NCBI RefSeq assembly: GCF_011398355.1
Contig: NZ_AP021889.1
Span: 2,170,001-2,234,000 of the forward strand
DNA: 64,000 nt
Origin: Thiosulfatimonas sediminis
Lineage (GTDB): Bacteria > Pseudomonadota > Gammaproteobacteria > Thiomicrospirales > Thiomicrospiraceae
Direction of reading: 5' to 3'
In this document: piece after piece, positions 26,655 through 36,590 of the stretch
Layout of the letters: every line of letters starts with the position of its first letter
Position numbering within the stretch: the stretch's first letter is position 1
Program-made: the position numbers and the translations under genes
Notes under the pieces: model-generated
What the model was told of the DNA's origin: nothing
The model's database searches: none
Seen by the model: the letters and a program-made list of their open reading frames with translations, nothing else

Positions 26655-27887
26655 TTATTTTTCTGGATTACTGTTGCGTTTTGGTGTCAACAAATGGCTT
26701 AAAAATTGGTTGAATTGCTCCATAATACTCGGCTTAACTTCTTTGCGAAAACTTGGAATAATCAACTCATCGGTTTTTAAGACACCGTTATGTAACATAT
26801 GAGCCAAGGAAAACAGTTGGCGATTAACAATCGCATCTGGCTTAAAGCGCGACAACAACTGCCCTTCTTTGAGAGATTCATTAAAACCGTGATAATCATT
26901 AGAAACGCGGATTACTGTATCAATTTCCAAAGAGTCAATCACATCATCCAATACCACATCGCTATTTGGCGTACTGCGGTTCACCACCAATTTCAAAGAC
27001 TCTTTTACATACCCCAATTTTTGCGACAACTGAATCGCTGTGTTGACCGCCCGTAAAGAGGAGAGTGACGGCTCGGCAATTAGCACCACATTATCCGCCT
27101 CATCCAAACAACTCAGGGTTGCATCTGATAAATCAGACGACAAATCGATGACCACATGGTCAAAATAACGACGCAAAGATTGAATCACCGTTTTAATCAA
27201 CTCTGCATTCAGCCCATCTAACTCACCAATATCACTCGGTAAAGACAATAGATACAGCCCCGAATCATGGCGACTTAATGAGTTATAAATTAAGTCTTCG
27301 TCAAAACGGTTTATATTGTAAATAAAATCCGTAATCGTATAGAGACGCTGGTTTTCCATATTCAGATACAGAACTGTGTCACCAAGCGGCATATTCAAAT
27401 CAACAAGAACCGAACGACCATGCGTTAAATCGGCAATATGCGCGGCCACATTGGTGGCCAATGCGGTACGCCCCACTCCGCCTTTTAGACTAAAAAACGC
27501 TGAGACATTTCCGTTTTTACCGATACGTCGGCGATCTTGCATATGCAGAATCGACAAAATATTAAAAACTTCATCCGGACACTCAATAAAACCTTGCACA
27601 CCTTGATGCGATGCCTCAATTAAGAAATCGGCATCTTTCTCTTTCAGCAAAACAAAAACCGCCACCCCTTGCGCCAAAGTCAGAATCTGGTTGATGCGGT
27701 TAATTACGGTTTTACTGTCACCGTCGTACTCAATTAACACTAAGCTCGTGTCTTCTGGCCAAATTTTTGGCACTTCGACCATCAACTCCAGCGAATATTT
27801 TGAGCGAATCGAAATCGACACCGCTTCAAGCAAATCACGGTCAGAGCCAACATATAACGCCTGATGTAAGTTAACGGTATTATCCAT
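26655..27887 (-). CDS. tadZ: TadZ/CpaE pilus localisation ATPase
   Basis: 410 residues: an N-terminal receiver-like domain (about 1-125) fused to a ParA/MinD-type ATPase. The deviant Walker A is FFSLKGGVGRTALATN near 139, with Arg where the family often has Lys. SVLVDLNMPLGD and HVVIDLSSDLSD follow in the ATP site. TadZ/CpaE proteins place the Tad machine at the pole. It starts with TAATG on the rcpA stop. Confidence 0.88.
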   Translation of the reverse strand: MDNTVNLHQALYVGSDRDLLEAVSISIRSKYSLELMVEVPKIWPEDTSLVLIEYDGDSKTVINRINQILTLAQGVAVFVLLKEKDADFLIEASHQGVQGFIECPDEVFNILSILHMQDRRRIGKNGNVSAFFSLKGGVGRTALATNVAAHIADLTHGRSVLVDLNMPLGDTVLYLNMENQRLYTITDFIYNINRFDEDLIYNSLSRHDSGLYLLSLPSDIGELDGLNAELIKTVIQSLRRYFDHVVIDLSSDLSDATLSCLDEADNVVLIAEPSLSSLRAVNTAIQLSQKLGYVKESLKLVVNRSTPNSDVVLDDVIDSLEIDTVIRVSNDYHGFNESLKEGQLLSRFKPDAIVNRQLFSLAHMLHNGVLKTDELIIPSFRKEVKPSIMEQFNQFLSHLLTPKRNSNPEK

Positions 27888-29461
27888 TATGGTTTCTCCA
27901 AGCCGATTTTATTCGTTAACTCTGGCAATGCTTTCTGCCCCTCCGGTAAAGTTGCAGAAATTTTACCGAACCAAAATGCATCACTGTAAGACGGCGCAAC
28001 CAAGTTTTCACCAGGCAGCTGAATATCAACTCCTTGGGCAATTGGCTCAACAAAGGTTGGGGTAACAACAATGGCAAGCTCAGTTTGATCCTTGTTAAAA
28101 GAGGTTGAACGGAACAATGCCCCTAAAATCGGAATATCACCCAAAAATGGGACTTTAGAAATCGAGTTTTCAAAAGAGTCTTGAATCAAACCGCCAATCA
28201 CAAAACTTTGACCGGCCGCTAAGGTGACGGTGGTTTTGGCACGACGAGAGCGAAAGCCCGGTTGAATAACACCCCCACTGGCCGAACCAGCGCTTTCATC
28301 AATATTCGAAATTTCCGGCGCGACGGTTAATTTAATTTCACCACTTTCGGTAATTAACGGACTAAAGCGTAAACGCACCCCAAACTCTTTATAGCGAACC
28401 GTAACGGAATTATCATTTTGCGATACCGGAATCGGCACTTCGCCACCAACCAAAAATTCGGCGGTTTCACCAGACTGCACGGTTAATTCAGGACGCGCCA
28501 AAATCCGCGCCAAATTATTCCCCTCTAGCACCGACAAAATACCAAACATTCCGTTACCGGAGGTATTAACCCCAATCTGAAACGCTTGGCCTGACAAAGG
28601 GGCGGTTAAACTGGAAATACCGGCCAACGTGTTAAGGATATAGTTCCCTCCGTCCGAACCAGGAGGAAAAATACCGGAATGGGTATTACCACTGCCAAAA
28701 AGCGCACCGCTTTTAAATGGATTACCTTTAACCACTTCGGCCACGCGCACCTGCAACTTCACCTCTTGCGGCCCGCTAATATCAATCATATTCAACACGC
28801 TCACACCCAGCGTGGAAATCACCGACTGAATACGCTTCTTCTGCGCATCATTGGGCACAGAACCACTCAAAACCACCATTAAGTTACCGGCCTGTGGCGA
28901 AATTCTCGACTGGCCAACGGATTCCCCCGTTTGCAACACTTCTTGATCTTGACGAGCGCTATTGGTTAACGATTTGCCGTCATCAATTTGATTACCCACC
29001 TCATCAATCTGGCGTTGAATATTGCTTTTCTCATCGACCCAGATAGAGCGCACTTCAAAACTTACCGTACCAGCAGGGTTGAGTTTTTGCAGCAAATCGC
29101 GAATCGTGTTTTCAATCATCACTTGTTGCTGCGGATTTTTCTCAACTTTCAAAAGATAGCGGTACGTTTTATTCGGGTTTTCACGAAAGTTAATAAACAG
29201 TTCGGTATGACCAATTGCATTCCCGGTAACCAGTAATTCGCTACCACTAATCACTTTTAAGGTTGCGGTTTCAGGATTAGCGACCATTGCACGCTTAATG
29301 GTCTTTTTAAAATCAACCAGTTTCGATTCTGCCTTGGTCAGGGTATACACTTCTTTCGCTTCTGCTTGCGCATAAGCCTCAGACGCATGAAACGCCGTAG
29401 CAACCGGCAACGAGATTAGACTTGTAGAAAATAGCGCGGCGAGCAAGCGTTGTTTAATCAT
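27887..29461 (-). CDS. rcpA: Flp pilus secretin RcpA/CpaC
   Basis: 524 residues: a signal peptide to about residue 32 (AYAQA), an N-terminal pilus-assembly domain (about 40-110), a BON-like stretch with PNDAQKKRIQSVISTLG near 215, then the secretin core with VPFLGDIPILGALFRST near 450 and ELAIVVTPTFVEPI. It forms the outer-membrane channel for the Flp pilus. Its start overlaps rcpC by four bases (ATGA). Confidence 0.92.
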   Translation of the reverse strand: MIKQRLLAALFSTSLISLPVATAFHASEAYAQAEAKEVYTLTKAESKLVDFKKTIKRAMVANPETATLKVISGSELLVTGNAIGHTELFINFRENPNKTYRYLLKVEKNPQQQVMIENTIRDLLQKLNPAGTVSFEVRSIWVDEKSNIQRQIDEVGNQIDDGKSLTNSARQDQEVLQTGESVGQSRISPQAGNLMVVLSGSVPNDAQKKRIQSVISTLGVSVLNMIDISGPQEVKLQVRVAEVVKGNPFKSGALFGSGNTHSGIFPPGSDGGNYILNTLAGISSLTAPLSGQAFQIGVNTSGNGMFGILSVLEGNNLARILARPELTVQSGETAEFLVGGEVPIPVSQNDNSVTVRYKEFGVRLRFSPLITESGEIKLTVAPEISNIDESAGSASGGVIQPGFRSRRAKTTVTLAAGQSFVIGGLIQDSFENSISKVPFLGDIPILGALFRSTSFNKDQTELAIVVTPTFVEPIAQGVDIQLPGENLVAPSYSDAFWFGKISATLPEGQKALPELTNKIGLEKP

Positions 29462-30357
29462 GGCACTTTCACCTCTTGAACTTCACCGCCCTGTAAGAGC
29501 TGAACGGTTTGACGCTGCCCTTTATCGGAACGGACCACGCGTTTTTGCTGATCACTTTCAATCACTCGCACATTCACTCCGTCACTTTCTTTAATTTCAA
29601 TATCCGCAGCATTACGCAGTAACAGATTTAAACTACCAACACTCATCGCCAAAGCCAATTTTTCGGCTTGCTGCACCGTCAGATGCAATGCGACCATTGA
29701 GCGCTTTACGGCCGTTTCATCTTTTTTGGTGCCGGACTGTTCCATCTCACTGATTTCTGTTTTTGGTTTAAAACGACTCTCTTGGCCTATAGAAAGGACT
29801 TCAATATTTTGCAGAATCACGCGACTAATTTGACGATCGCCGTTCGCGCTGTTAAAAACACTGGCGATATCAACGTGATCACCTGGTTTTAGAATCCCCA
29901 GTAAACCCGACTCCGGCGAGACAGGAATGCGCATGGCACGCATTCCCGGTTCAATCAAAGAGGTAATCCCTTCAACTTGTTCCAAAGGAGCGTCATCTAA
30001 TTTATCCGTGAACTTTTTCGCAAATAGCCACTCACCAGCATACATATCTTGGCGGACAATTTGGCCAATCGCTTGTTGTGGCTTTTCGTAGATGCCTTTA
30101 ATCTGAATGCCTTCTTTAGCAATCATCAACACCTTGACATCATCCGGTTCGATTTTTTCACCGCGAAATAAATCGCGAGACGCAATCAGCACTGGCGCAA
30201 GCACCGGCTTTTCAACAACGGTGACGGTTTTAACAGGAATGTCTTTTTGTGCATCCGCTACGCGTTTTTCAATAAAACTATAGACAAGGGCAACAACAGC
30301 CAACGCGGAGAGCGCCGCAATCGAGTAGAGAAGCCAATCACTTCGTGAAATTTTCAT
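29458..30357 (-). CDS. rcpC: Flp pilus assembly protein RcpC/CpaB
   Basis: 299 residues: one N-terminal membrane helix (about 9-28), then an SAF domain (PVLIASRDLFRGEKIEPDDVKV near 55) and a RcpC/CpaB domain with GLLGILKPGDHVDIASVF near 150. Likely periplasmic, stabilising or gating the RcpA secretin. It is the first gene of the tightly overlapping block rcpC-rcpA-tadZ and lies 84 bp downstream of the TadE-like gene. Confidence 0.9.
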   Translation of the reverse strand: MKISRSDWLLYSIAALSALAVVALVYSFIEKRVADAQKDIPVKTVTVVEKPVLAPVLIASRDLFRGEKIEPDDVKVLMIAKEGIQIKGIYEKPQQAIGQIVRQDMYAGEWLFAKKFTDKLDDAPLEQVEGITSLIEPGMRAMRIPVSPESGLLGILKPGDHVDIASVFNSANGDRQISRVILQNIEVLSIGQESRFKPKTEISEMEQSGTKKDETAVKRSMVALHLTVQQAEKLALAMSVGSLNLLLRNAADIEIKESDGVNVRVIESDQQKRVVRSDKGQRQTVQLLQGGEVQEVKVP

Positions 30358-30441
30358 AGAACGTTCAACTTTAGCTGTAAGCAGAAAAAAATGGCTAAGC
30401 TGTTACTTTTAGACCGCTGTAAAAAATAACAGATTAAACAT

Positions 30442-30957
30442 TTAAGGCGCCGATGATTGGCAACTTGCTTTGATACTAATGACTGTATCGACATTCATCG
30501 GAAGGTATTCATTTAAAAAAGTCGGCAAGGTCAAGGTATTCGCAGTGCCGTTAAATTTGATTACGTAATGGTCAAACCCAAATTGAGAATCGGTTTCATT
30601 CGTGATGTTAACTGCGCCTGGATCGGTTTCCAAAAGCTCAACGCCTTTGATCTCCAAGGAATTTAACACCAATGCTTTTACAGCTTCACTGGCGCCGACG
30701 TTTAATTTAACCGAGCCGGCATCACAGTAAACGCCAAAGTCACTAACAAAACCAGATGCATTATCCATAGCAGAAATTTCTCGAACTTCGTCAACAATGG
30801 CCAGATGCACATCGGTCAAAACATCGTTGACGATTAGACTGTTCATGGCATACGACAGTGTTTCAATAATAAACAGCACTACCCCTAATAAAAGGGGTAG
30901 CACATAGGCAGTCTCTAACATCACTGCCCCATTCTGTTTTTTCAAACACTTGTACAT
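30442..30957 (-). CDS. TadE/TadF-like pseudopilin
   Basis: 171 residues. NGAVMLETAYVLPLLLGVVLF near residue 9 resembles a prepilin cleavage region (Gly then AVMLE, with Glu at +5) leading into a single helix; the rest is periplasmic with two Cys near the middle and end. This is the TadE pattern: TadE-type pseudopilins are known to be processed by the TadV peptidase. It lies 30 bp after flp, not at the 3' end of the locus where tadE usually sits. Confidence 0.72.
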   Translation of the reverse strand: MYKCLKKQNGAVMLETAYVLPLLLGVVLFIIETLSYAMNSLIVNDVLTDVHLAIVDEVREISAMDNASGFVSDFGVYCDAGSVKLNVGASEAVKALVLNSLEIKGVELLETDPGAVNITNETDSQFGFDHYVIKFNGTANTLTLPTFLNEYLPMNVDTVISIKASCQSSAP

Positions 30958-30987
30958 TATGAGAAATGTCCGATATCAATTACAGGA

Positions 30988-31215
30988 TTATTCTGTGGTG
31001 TTGCCTACCGCTTGATTCACTTTATTCGTGATCGCTTCACCGACAACCCCACCAGTATCGCCTTCACCGCCTGTTCCAAATAAAATGGCGGCAACAACTG
31101 CGATACCTGCAATAATCAGCGCATATTCCATCATTGAAGCGCCTTTTTGCGATGCCAATTTTTGACGACGCTTTGCCTTAAGGGTATTTACAATTTGATT
31201 TTCTAGCATATTCAT
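30988..31215 (-). CDS. flp: Flp/Fap-type pilin
   Basis: 75 residues. A long basic leader ends at Gly25, then ASMMEYALIIAGIAVVAAILF: Glu at +5 and Tyr at +6 after the cleavage point are the Flp hallmark. The mature pilin would be about 50 residues with a Gly-rich, acidic tail. Start M1 or M3. It leads the tad locus, with a hairpin in its 5' leader (31245-31263). No prepilin peptidase gene is present in the window. Confidence 0.9.
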   Translation of the reverse strand: MNMLENQIVNTLKAKRRQKLASQKGASMMEYALIIAGIAVVAAILFGTGGEGDTGGVVGEAITNKVNQAVGNTTE

Positions 31216-31244
31216 TCCTTTTCACTCTTAAGAAAAATACTAAC

Positions 31245-31263
31245 ACTCACGATACAAGTGAGT
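31245..31263 (-). promoter_or_regulatory. Hairpin in the flp leader
   Basis: ACTCAC (31245-31250) and GTGAGT (31258-31263) form a 6-bp stem about 30 bases upstream of the flp start. On - there is no T-tract directly after it, so it may stabilise the pilin mRNA rather than terminate transcription. On + it does have a T7 tract, but no + gene precedes it. Confidence 0.35.
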
Positions 31264-31375
31264 TTTTTTACCTGTAGAAGTGATTCTAACGCTTTTTTAT
31301 CGATTAGAAAGACTCAGGCGTATTAAATTTTCTATACTCTGTAAAGAGTACTTACATAGCGAGATAAAAGTGCAG

Positions 31376-31873
31376 TTACATCATCTCCAAATCTTCTAAA
31401 ATCGTAGCAATTCCTTTCAATGCACAAGCCTCATCATCCATACCATCTGGAGCGCCACTAACCCCAACTGCACCATAAAGCTTACCTCCAGCCTGAATCG
31501 GGGTAGAACCCGCCATAAACGCCAAGCCTTCACCCATTGTTTGTAAAGGGCTCTTCGCACGATCGCTTAATTGCGACCCTTTAACATTGAACATCACCGC
31601 GGTATAGGCCTTTTTTTGGCTAATACCCAGCGATACTGGCGGAGCAATGGTGTCACGCAACTGAGCCTGCACAATACCATTACGATCCACCACCGTAACA
31701 CTCACTGGAATGCCTTTTTCACGACACGCTTCAATCGTTGCCATCGCCGCTTTATTCGCCATATCCAAAGAGAGACGCGCCACATTCACTACTAAAGGTT
31801 CAGCAGCAAAAACCGAAAAAGAACTCGCTAGCACGCTAATCGACAATAGCGCCGTCGTCATGATTTTTCTCAT
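31376..31873 (-). CDS. GlcG/HbpS-family periplasmic protein
   Basis: 165 residues with a signal peptide ending near residue 24 (SVFAA). The mature part is a GlcG/HbpS (DUF336) domain: PVSVTVVDRNGIVQAQLRDTIA near 55, ISQKKAYTAVMF near 85, and GKLYGAVGVSGAPDGMDDEACALKGI near 130. Members bind haem or cobalamin-like cofactors, or are of unknown role. Upstream of it lies the RND operon terminator, so it is probably a single-gene unit. Confidence 0.82.
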   Translation of the reverse strand: MRKIMTTALLSISVLASSFSVFAAEPLVVNVARLSLDMANKAAMATIEACREKGIPVSVTVVDRNGIVQAQLRDTIAPPVSLGISQKKAYTAVMFNVKGSQLSDRAKSPLQTMGEGLAFMAGSTPIQAGGKLYGAVGVSGAPDGMDDEACALKGIATILEDLEMM

Positions 31874-32047
31874 CGTTTTCTCCTAAGCAATAAAGTCAAA
31901 TTTTGTATATAAATTTACTTTGCCAGTATACGCAAGGATGCGCACAACACTAATAACAAAAACTTAACTACCGATAAATTTCATTAAAAATTTACCCTGT
32001 AATGACAAACTCAGTAAACGTATAAGATCGCTGCCCATCCAATAAAC

Positions 32048-32086
32048 AAAAACGCCCCGATGCCAAAATGGCTTCGAGGCGTTTTT
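32048..32086 (-). terminator. Intrinsic terminator of the RND efflux operon
   Basis: AAAAACGCC (32048-32056) pairs with GGCGTTTTT (32078-32086), with further CGA/TCG and GCC/GGC pairing inside. T-runs on both strands. It lies 29 bp downstream of the pump stop codon on -. Confidence 0.85.
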
Positions 32087-32114
32087 GATTTACTGTTTAG
32101 AACAGTTGTTAAGC

Positions 32115-35100
32115 TTAACTATTGGCTTGTGCCTTCTGCAAAGCCTCTTGCTGTTTAACGCCACCGTGCCACTGCCAGATGTAATACATCAACGGAATGA
32201 CCAACAGAGTTAATACGGTCGACGAAATGGTACCGAAAATCAGGGCAACAGCCAAACCACCAAACACCGGATCGGTAATCATAATCATCGAACCGAAAAT
32301 AATGGCCAACGCGGTCAACAAGATCGGACGGAAACGCACTTTACCAGCTTGAATGACCGCTTCTTTCAAAGGCTGCCCTTCGGCACGATATTCAAGAATA
32401 AAATCAATCAGCAGCAACGAATTACGCACCACAATACCCGCGAGCGCAATGACCCCAATCATCGAGGTTGCCGTAAAGGCTTGCTCGGTTAACCAATGCC
32501 CAGGGAAAACCCCAATCATGGTCAACGGAATCGCTCCCATGACTATCACCGGCATCATAAACGACTTGTAATAACCGACCAGAATCAGATAGATAAAAAT
32601 CAGTGCCACAATAAACGCCGAGCCCATGTCACGGAAAACATCCAATGTTAGGCGCATTTCGCCGCCCCATAGCAAAGTATAATCCATCACATCTTTCGGA
32701 TCCGCCGCAACAAATCCTAGGTTCGCGGTTTGGAAAGTTACTCCAGATTCTGGCAAGGCCACTTTATCCAACATCTTATCCAGCGATAGAATTGCATAGA
32801 CTGGGCTAGACTGCAGAAGCTCACCGCCAATCATCACCATACTGTGTTGATCGCGTGACAATATTGGTTTGGCACGAGGCACTTCAACAATATCCGCCAA
32901 GGCAGACAGTGGCACCGCTGCACCAGCACGCGACTGCACACGCAATGACAATAACTGCTCAGGCACGGTACGCTCAGAACGCGGCAAACGCACTAATATA
33001 TCTACCGGCTCACGCACGTTATCCAAGTGCATATACCCCAGTTCAAAGCCGTTGATGTAGTCACGCAGCATTTTGCTGACTTGCGCTGGCGCCACGCCCA
33101 ACAAATTGGCTTGTTCACGATCGATATTGATTTCATAGGTTAGCGAATCACCAGTCACCGAATCGTCAATATTAATAAGACCGTAAATTTGCTCAAATTT
33201 CGCGCTGACTTCTTTCGAGGCCGCACGCAACTTATCGTAGTCAGGACCATACAGTTCCGCCATGATTTGTGTCGTCACTGGTGGCCCAGGTGGAGTTTCG
33301 TAAAGTTTGATATTTGCGTCAGGAAACACTTTACGCAGTGAGTTCAAATCCAGATTAAAGTTCTGCACAATCTCGTGAGACGAAACTGAACGCATTCCCT
33401 TTTTAACCAAATTGACTCGAATTTGCGCAAAATTAGAACCCTCTTTAATCAAATCACCGCGAACCAGTGCCGCGAAATCAATCGGAGCTGGCTTACCGAG
33501 AAACACACTATAGTCAGTGACGTAAGAGGTTTTTGACAGCATATTTTCCACATAGCGCACCACGCGATCGGTTGCCTCAACCGCTGTGCCTTCTGGCATA
33601 TCCACCTGAACCAAGAAAGTACTGGTGTTATCGTACGGGAGCATTTTGACCTCAACACCCGCCGGATGCAGCGGATTATTCATGCCATCCTCTCGAATAA
33701 ACTGCAGCGCAGGCTGCAACATAGCCGCAATCAATGAAAGCAATACCGCAAACAGGAACACGTTACGCTTAGTACGGCTCTCAATCAAAGGTACAATCGT
33801 CTTGACGTACAGCTTTTGCATCCAATCTTCTTGGTGCGGATGATGCGCTTCAGTGCTTTCGCGCGCTTGCATCTCTTTAATGGCTTTTTTACCCAAGAAA
33901 CGGTAAGCCGCATAAGGCACCAGCAAATACGCAATCAATAAAGACGCAATCATGGCGACCGGAACATTAAACGGAATCGGCGCCATAAACGGCCCCATCA
34001 TCCCCGTTACAAACAGCATCGGTATAAATGCCAAAATAACCGCAATGGTGGCGACATTGGTCGGATTACCGATTTCGTTCGTCGCTTTAATCAACACTTC
34101 ATCGAACTTTTCAGGGTCAAAGCCATTGTGAATATGCCGGTGAATATTCTCGATAACCACAATGGCTGCATCCACCAACAGACCCAACGAAAGAATCAAA
34201 GCAAACAGGGTGATACGGTTAATCGTCTGGTCGGCAAGCATTCCGATAAACAACACCACAAACAGAATTAACGGCACGGTTAAAGTCACAATCCCCGCTT
34301 CACGCCAACCCAAGAACAGCACCAAAATAATGATGACCGAACCAACGGCAATCCCTAAATGCTCCATCAGAAGATTCACCGCAGCGTTGGCTTTTTCACC
34401 ATCGTTACGGGTCACAACAATATCAACATTATGTGGAATAACCGCTTTTTTCAGTTCAGCCAACTGCTCCAGTACACCATTGGCAACTTGAACCGCGTTT
34501 GTACCCGGCTTCTTGGCAATGGTAATGGTTACCGCAGCCTGCGCGCCATCAGCCGCATAGGTTGAGTTTGGACCGAAACCGATACGCGAATAGGCATCCG
34601 ACTCTTTTGGACCATCTTCAATACGCGCAATATCACGTAAATAAATCGGGCGCCCCATGTCGGCCCCAATAATGATATTGCCGACATCTTGCGCGTTACC
34701 TAAATAACCGTTCACTCGAACCAAACGGTCTTGGTTGTTATTGACCAAAGAGCCAACCGGAACCGAAACGTTAGAGCCCAACAACATCTCGCTGATCGTG
34801 TCCAAAGACAAGCCCGTTAACGCGATTTTCTGCGCATCCAACCAGACATTAATGGCACGTTCTTTACCGCCAACAACCTCAGTAAAAGAAACACCTGGCA
34901 AGTTACGAATATTTTCAACCAGCTTCAACGAGATATCGCGAAGATCGTAACCGGACAACTCAGAAGAGGTGACGGCCAAAGTCATAATCGGCACATCATC
35001 GACATTAATTGGCTTGATTAACGGCTGCTGAGTATCCGGCGGCATCTTATCCATGTTCTGCATAATTTGGTTGTACACCTTAACCAAACTATCCACTTGG

Positions 35101-35450
35101 TTCTGTCCAACCTCAAACTGCACGGTAACTACGCCAAAATCATTCGCAGCATAACCAAAGGTGTGATCCACCCCCGGCAAAGCACTCATAATGGTCTCTA
35201 ACGGTTTGACCACCATGTTTTCCACTTCTTGCGGCGTTGCCCCACCTTTCGGAACAATAATGTTCGCTGCTGGAACAACGATTTGCGGGTTATATTCACG
35301 CGGAGTAATCGTGTAAGCCAAAATACCTGCCAAGGTAATGGCAATAACGATCATCATCGTAATTTTGGAATGAATAAACGCCTTGGCAATTTTACCGGCG
35401 ATGTTCAGCTCGGTTTTATCCACTGCATTTTGGTTTGCATTTTCAGCCAT
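32115..35450 (-). CDS. RND-family efflux pump permease
   Basis: 1111 residues of an AcrB-like inner-membrane proton antiporter. The first helix is at about 30-50. A porter domain with MTLAVTSSELSGYDLRDI follows near 155, then helices 2-6 at about 360-545 with GLLVDAAIVVIENIHRH carrying the usual Asp of the proton relay. A second porter domain and helices 8-12 to about 1090 complete it. It is the third gene of an outer-membrane factor - adaptor - pump operon. The substrate cannot be told from sequence; HAE-type is more likely than the metal (CusA) type, as no Met-rich metal sites are obvious. Confidence 0.92.
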   Translation of the reverse strand: MAENANQNAVDKTELNIAGKIAKAFIHSKITMMIVIAITLAGILAYTITPREYNPQIVVPAANIIVPKGGATPQEVENMVVKPLETIMSALPGVDHTFGYAANDFGVVTVQFEVGQNQVDSLVKVYNQIMQNMDKMPPDTQQPLIKPINVDDVPIMTLAVTSSELSGYDLRDISLKLVENIRNLPGVSFTEVVGGKERAINVWLDAQKIALTGLSLDTISEMLLGSNVSVPVGSLVNNNQDRLVRVNGYLGNAQDVGNIIIGADMGRPIYLRDIARIEDGPKESDAYSRIGFGPNSTYAADGAQAAVTITIAKKPGTNAVQVANGVLEQLAELKKAVIPHNVDIVVTRNDGEKANAAVNLLMEHLGIAVGSVIIILVLFLGWREAGIVTLTVPLILFVVLFIGMLADQTINRITLFALILSLGLLVDAAIVVIENIHRHIHNGFDPEKFDEVLIKATNEIGNPTNVATIAVILAFIPMLFVTGMMGPFMAPIPFNVPVAMIASLLIAYLLVPYAAYRFLGKKAIKEMQARESTEAHHPHQEDWMQKLYVKTIVPLIESRTKRNVFLFAVLLSLIAAMLQPALQFIREDGMNNPLHPAGVEVKMLPYDNTSTFLVQVDMPEGTAVEATDRVVRYVENMLSKTSYVTDYSVFLGKPAPIDFAALVRGDLIKEGSNFAQIRVNLVKKGMRSVSSHEIVQNFNLDLNSLRKVFPDANIKLYETPPGPPVTTQIMAELYGPDYDKLRAASKEVSAKFEQIYGLINIDDSVTGDSLTYEINIDREQANLLGVAPAQVSKMLRDYINGFELGYMHLDNVREPVDILVRLPRSERTVPEQLLSLRVQSRAGAAVPLSALADIVEVPRAKPILSRDQHSMVMIGGELLQSSPVYAILSLDKMLDKVALPESGVTFQTANLGFVAADPKDVMDYTLLWGGEMRLTLDVFRDMGSAFIVALIFIYLILVGYYKSFMMPVIVMGAIPLTMIGVFPGHWLTEQAFTATSMIGVIALAGIVVRNSLLLIDFILEYRAEGQPLKEAVIQAGKVRFRPILLTALAIIFGSMIMITDPVFGGLAVALIFGTISSTVLTLLVIPLMYYIWQWHGGVKQQEALQKAQANS

Positions 35451-35462
35451 ACAAACTCCCTA

Positions 35463-36554
35463 TTACTCTGCTGCTTGCGCGGCTGAAGAAACAATTTCAA
35501 CAAAATCGCCATTAAGCATGCTCTGGTTATTGGTCACCACAACTTGCTCACCCAAATTCAAACCGGATTGAATTTCAATACTATCCCCAATGCTAATTCC
35601 AGTGCGCACCATGTTAAACATCGCTCTACCGTCTTGCACCACAAACACGCCCTCAATACCGGCACGCTCAACAATCGCGGATTTCGGCACCATCATCGCT
35701 TGACGCTCGCCGCGCTTAAAGCTAACGCGTGCAAACGTTCCCGAATTAATATTCGTGACCGCAGGCAAACTCAACTTAACCGTATGAGTACGCGACTTTG
35801 GATCTGCGGCACTCACCATCGTGTAGATGGTTCCAACCATGGGCTCGTCTTGTCCGTCAATCAACACCATAGCCTCATCACCATTACGTAATACAGCGTA
35901 AAGCTCGCCGGCAACCTGTGTTTGAACGCTCAAAGAGGTCAAGTTCTCAATGACCACAACCGGATTACCTGGCGCCGCTAAATCACCGGCGGTTGAAAGT
36001 TTTTCAACAATAACCCCACTAAAAGGAGCGCGTACATTGGCATAATCCAACTGCGATTTAGCCTGATTTAAACCGGACTTAGCCGCGGCAAGGTTCTCTT
36101 GCGCAACCGAATACTGTAAACGAATTTTGTCAAACTGCTGCTTAGAGACCGAATCTTCTTTATACAACTGGCTAAAACGATCGTAATCCAACTTCGCATC
36201 TTTTAATCCCGCTTCCGCTTGCGCATAAGCTGACTGGGCTTGTGCAATCTGACTTTTGATATCGGTTGAATCAATGCTAAACAATAAGCTGCCGCGACTT
36301 ACTTTATCGCCAACCTTAACATCCAAGCCTTTGATGTAGCCCATTAAACGCGAAGCAATCCGCGCTTTTTGATCGGGTACCACCGCACCAGGCACGACCG
36401 CAGTAAGAGGAACCGTGCCCAATTCAACGCTTAATATTTGCGCCTGGAGAGTCTGCTGCTGAGATTGCGGTGCAACCGGTGCTTCTTGCTGACAGCCGCT
36501 CAAGCCCATTGCCGATAAAAGCGCAATTGCCAGGACTTTATTTACTTGTTTCAT
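35463..36554 (-). CDS. RND efflux periplasmic adaptor (MFP) lipoprotein
   Basis: 363 residues. The signal peptide has a lipobox LSGC (Cys21). A lipoyl/biotinyl-like half-motif (VKVGDKVSRGSLLFSID near 77), a coiled-coil hairpin (about 95-170), the second lipoyl half (RAPFSGVIVEKLSTAGDLAAPGNP near 175) and a beta-barrel follow. It links the pump to the outer-membrane factor. It is 12 bp upstream of the pump gene and 36 bp downstream of the outer-membrane factor gene. Confidence 0.93.
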   Translation of the reverse strand: MKQVNKVLAIALLSAMGLSGCQQEAPVAPQSQQQTLQAQILSVELGTVPLTAVVPGAVVPDQKARIASRLMGYIKGLDVKVGDKVSRGSLLFSIDSTDIKSQIAQAQSAYAQAEAGLKDAKLDYDRFSQLYKEDSVSKQQFDKIRLQYSVAQENLAAAKSGLNQAKSQLDYANVRAPFSGVIVEKLSTAGDLAAPGNPVVVIENLTSLSVQTQVAGELYAVLRNGDEAMVLIDGQDEPMVGTIYTMVSAADPKSRTHTVKLSLPAVTNINSGTFARVSFKRGERQAMMVPKSAIVERAGIEGVFVVQDGRAMFNMVRTGISIGDSIEIQSGLNLGEQVVVTNNQSMLNGDFVEIVSSAAQAAE

Positions 36555-36590
36555 TACGTTGTATTCCTTTTCTAAACGAGAAATTTCTTA

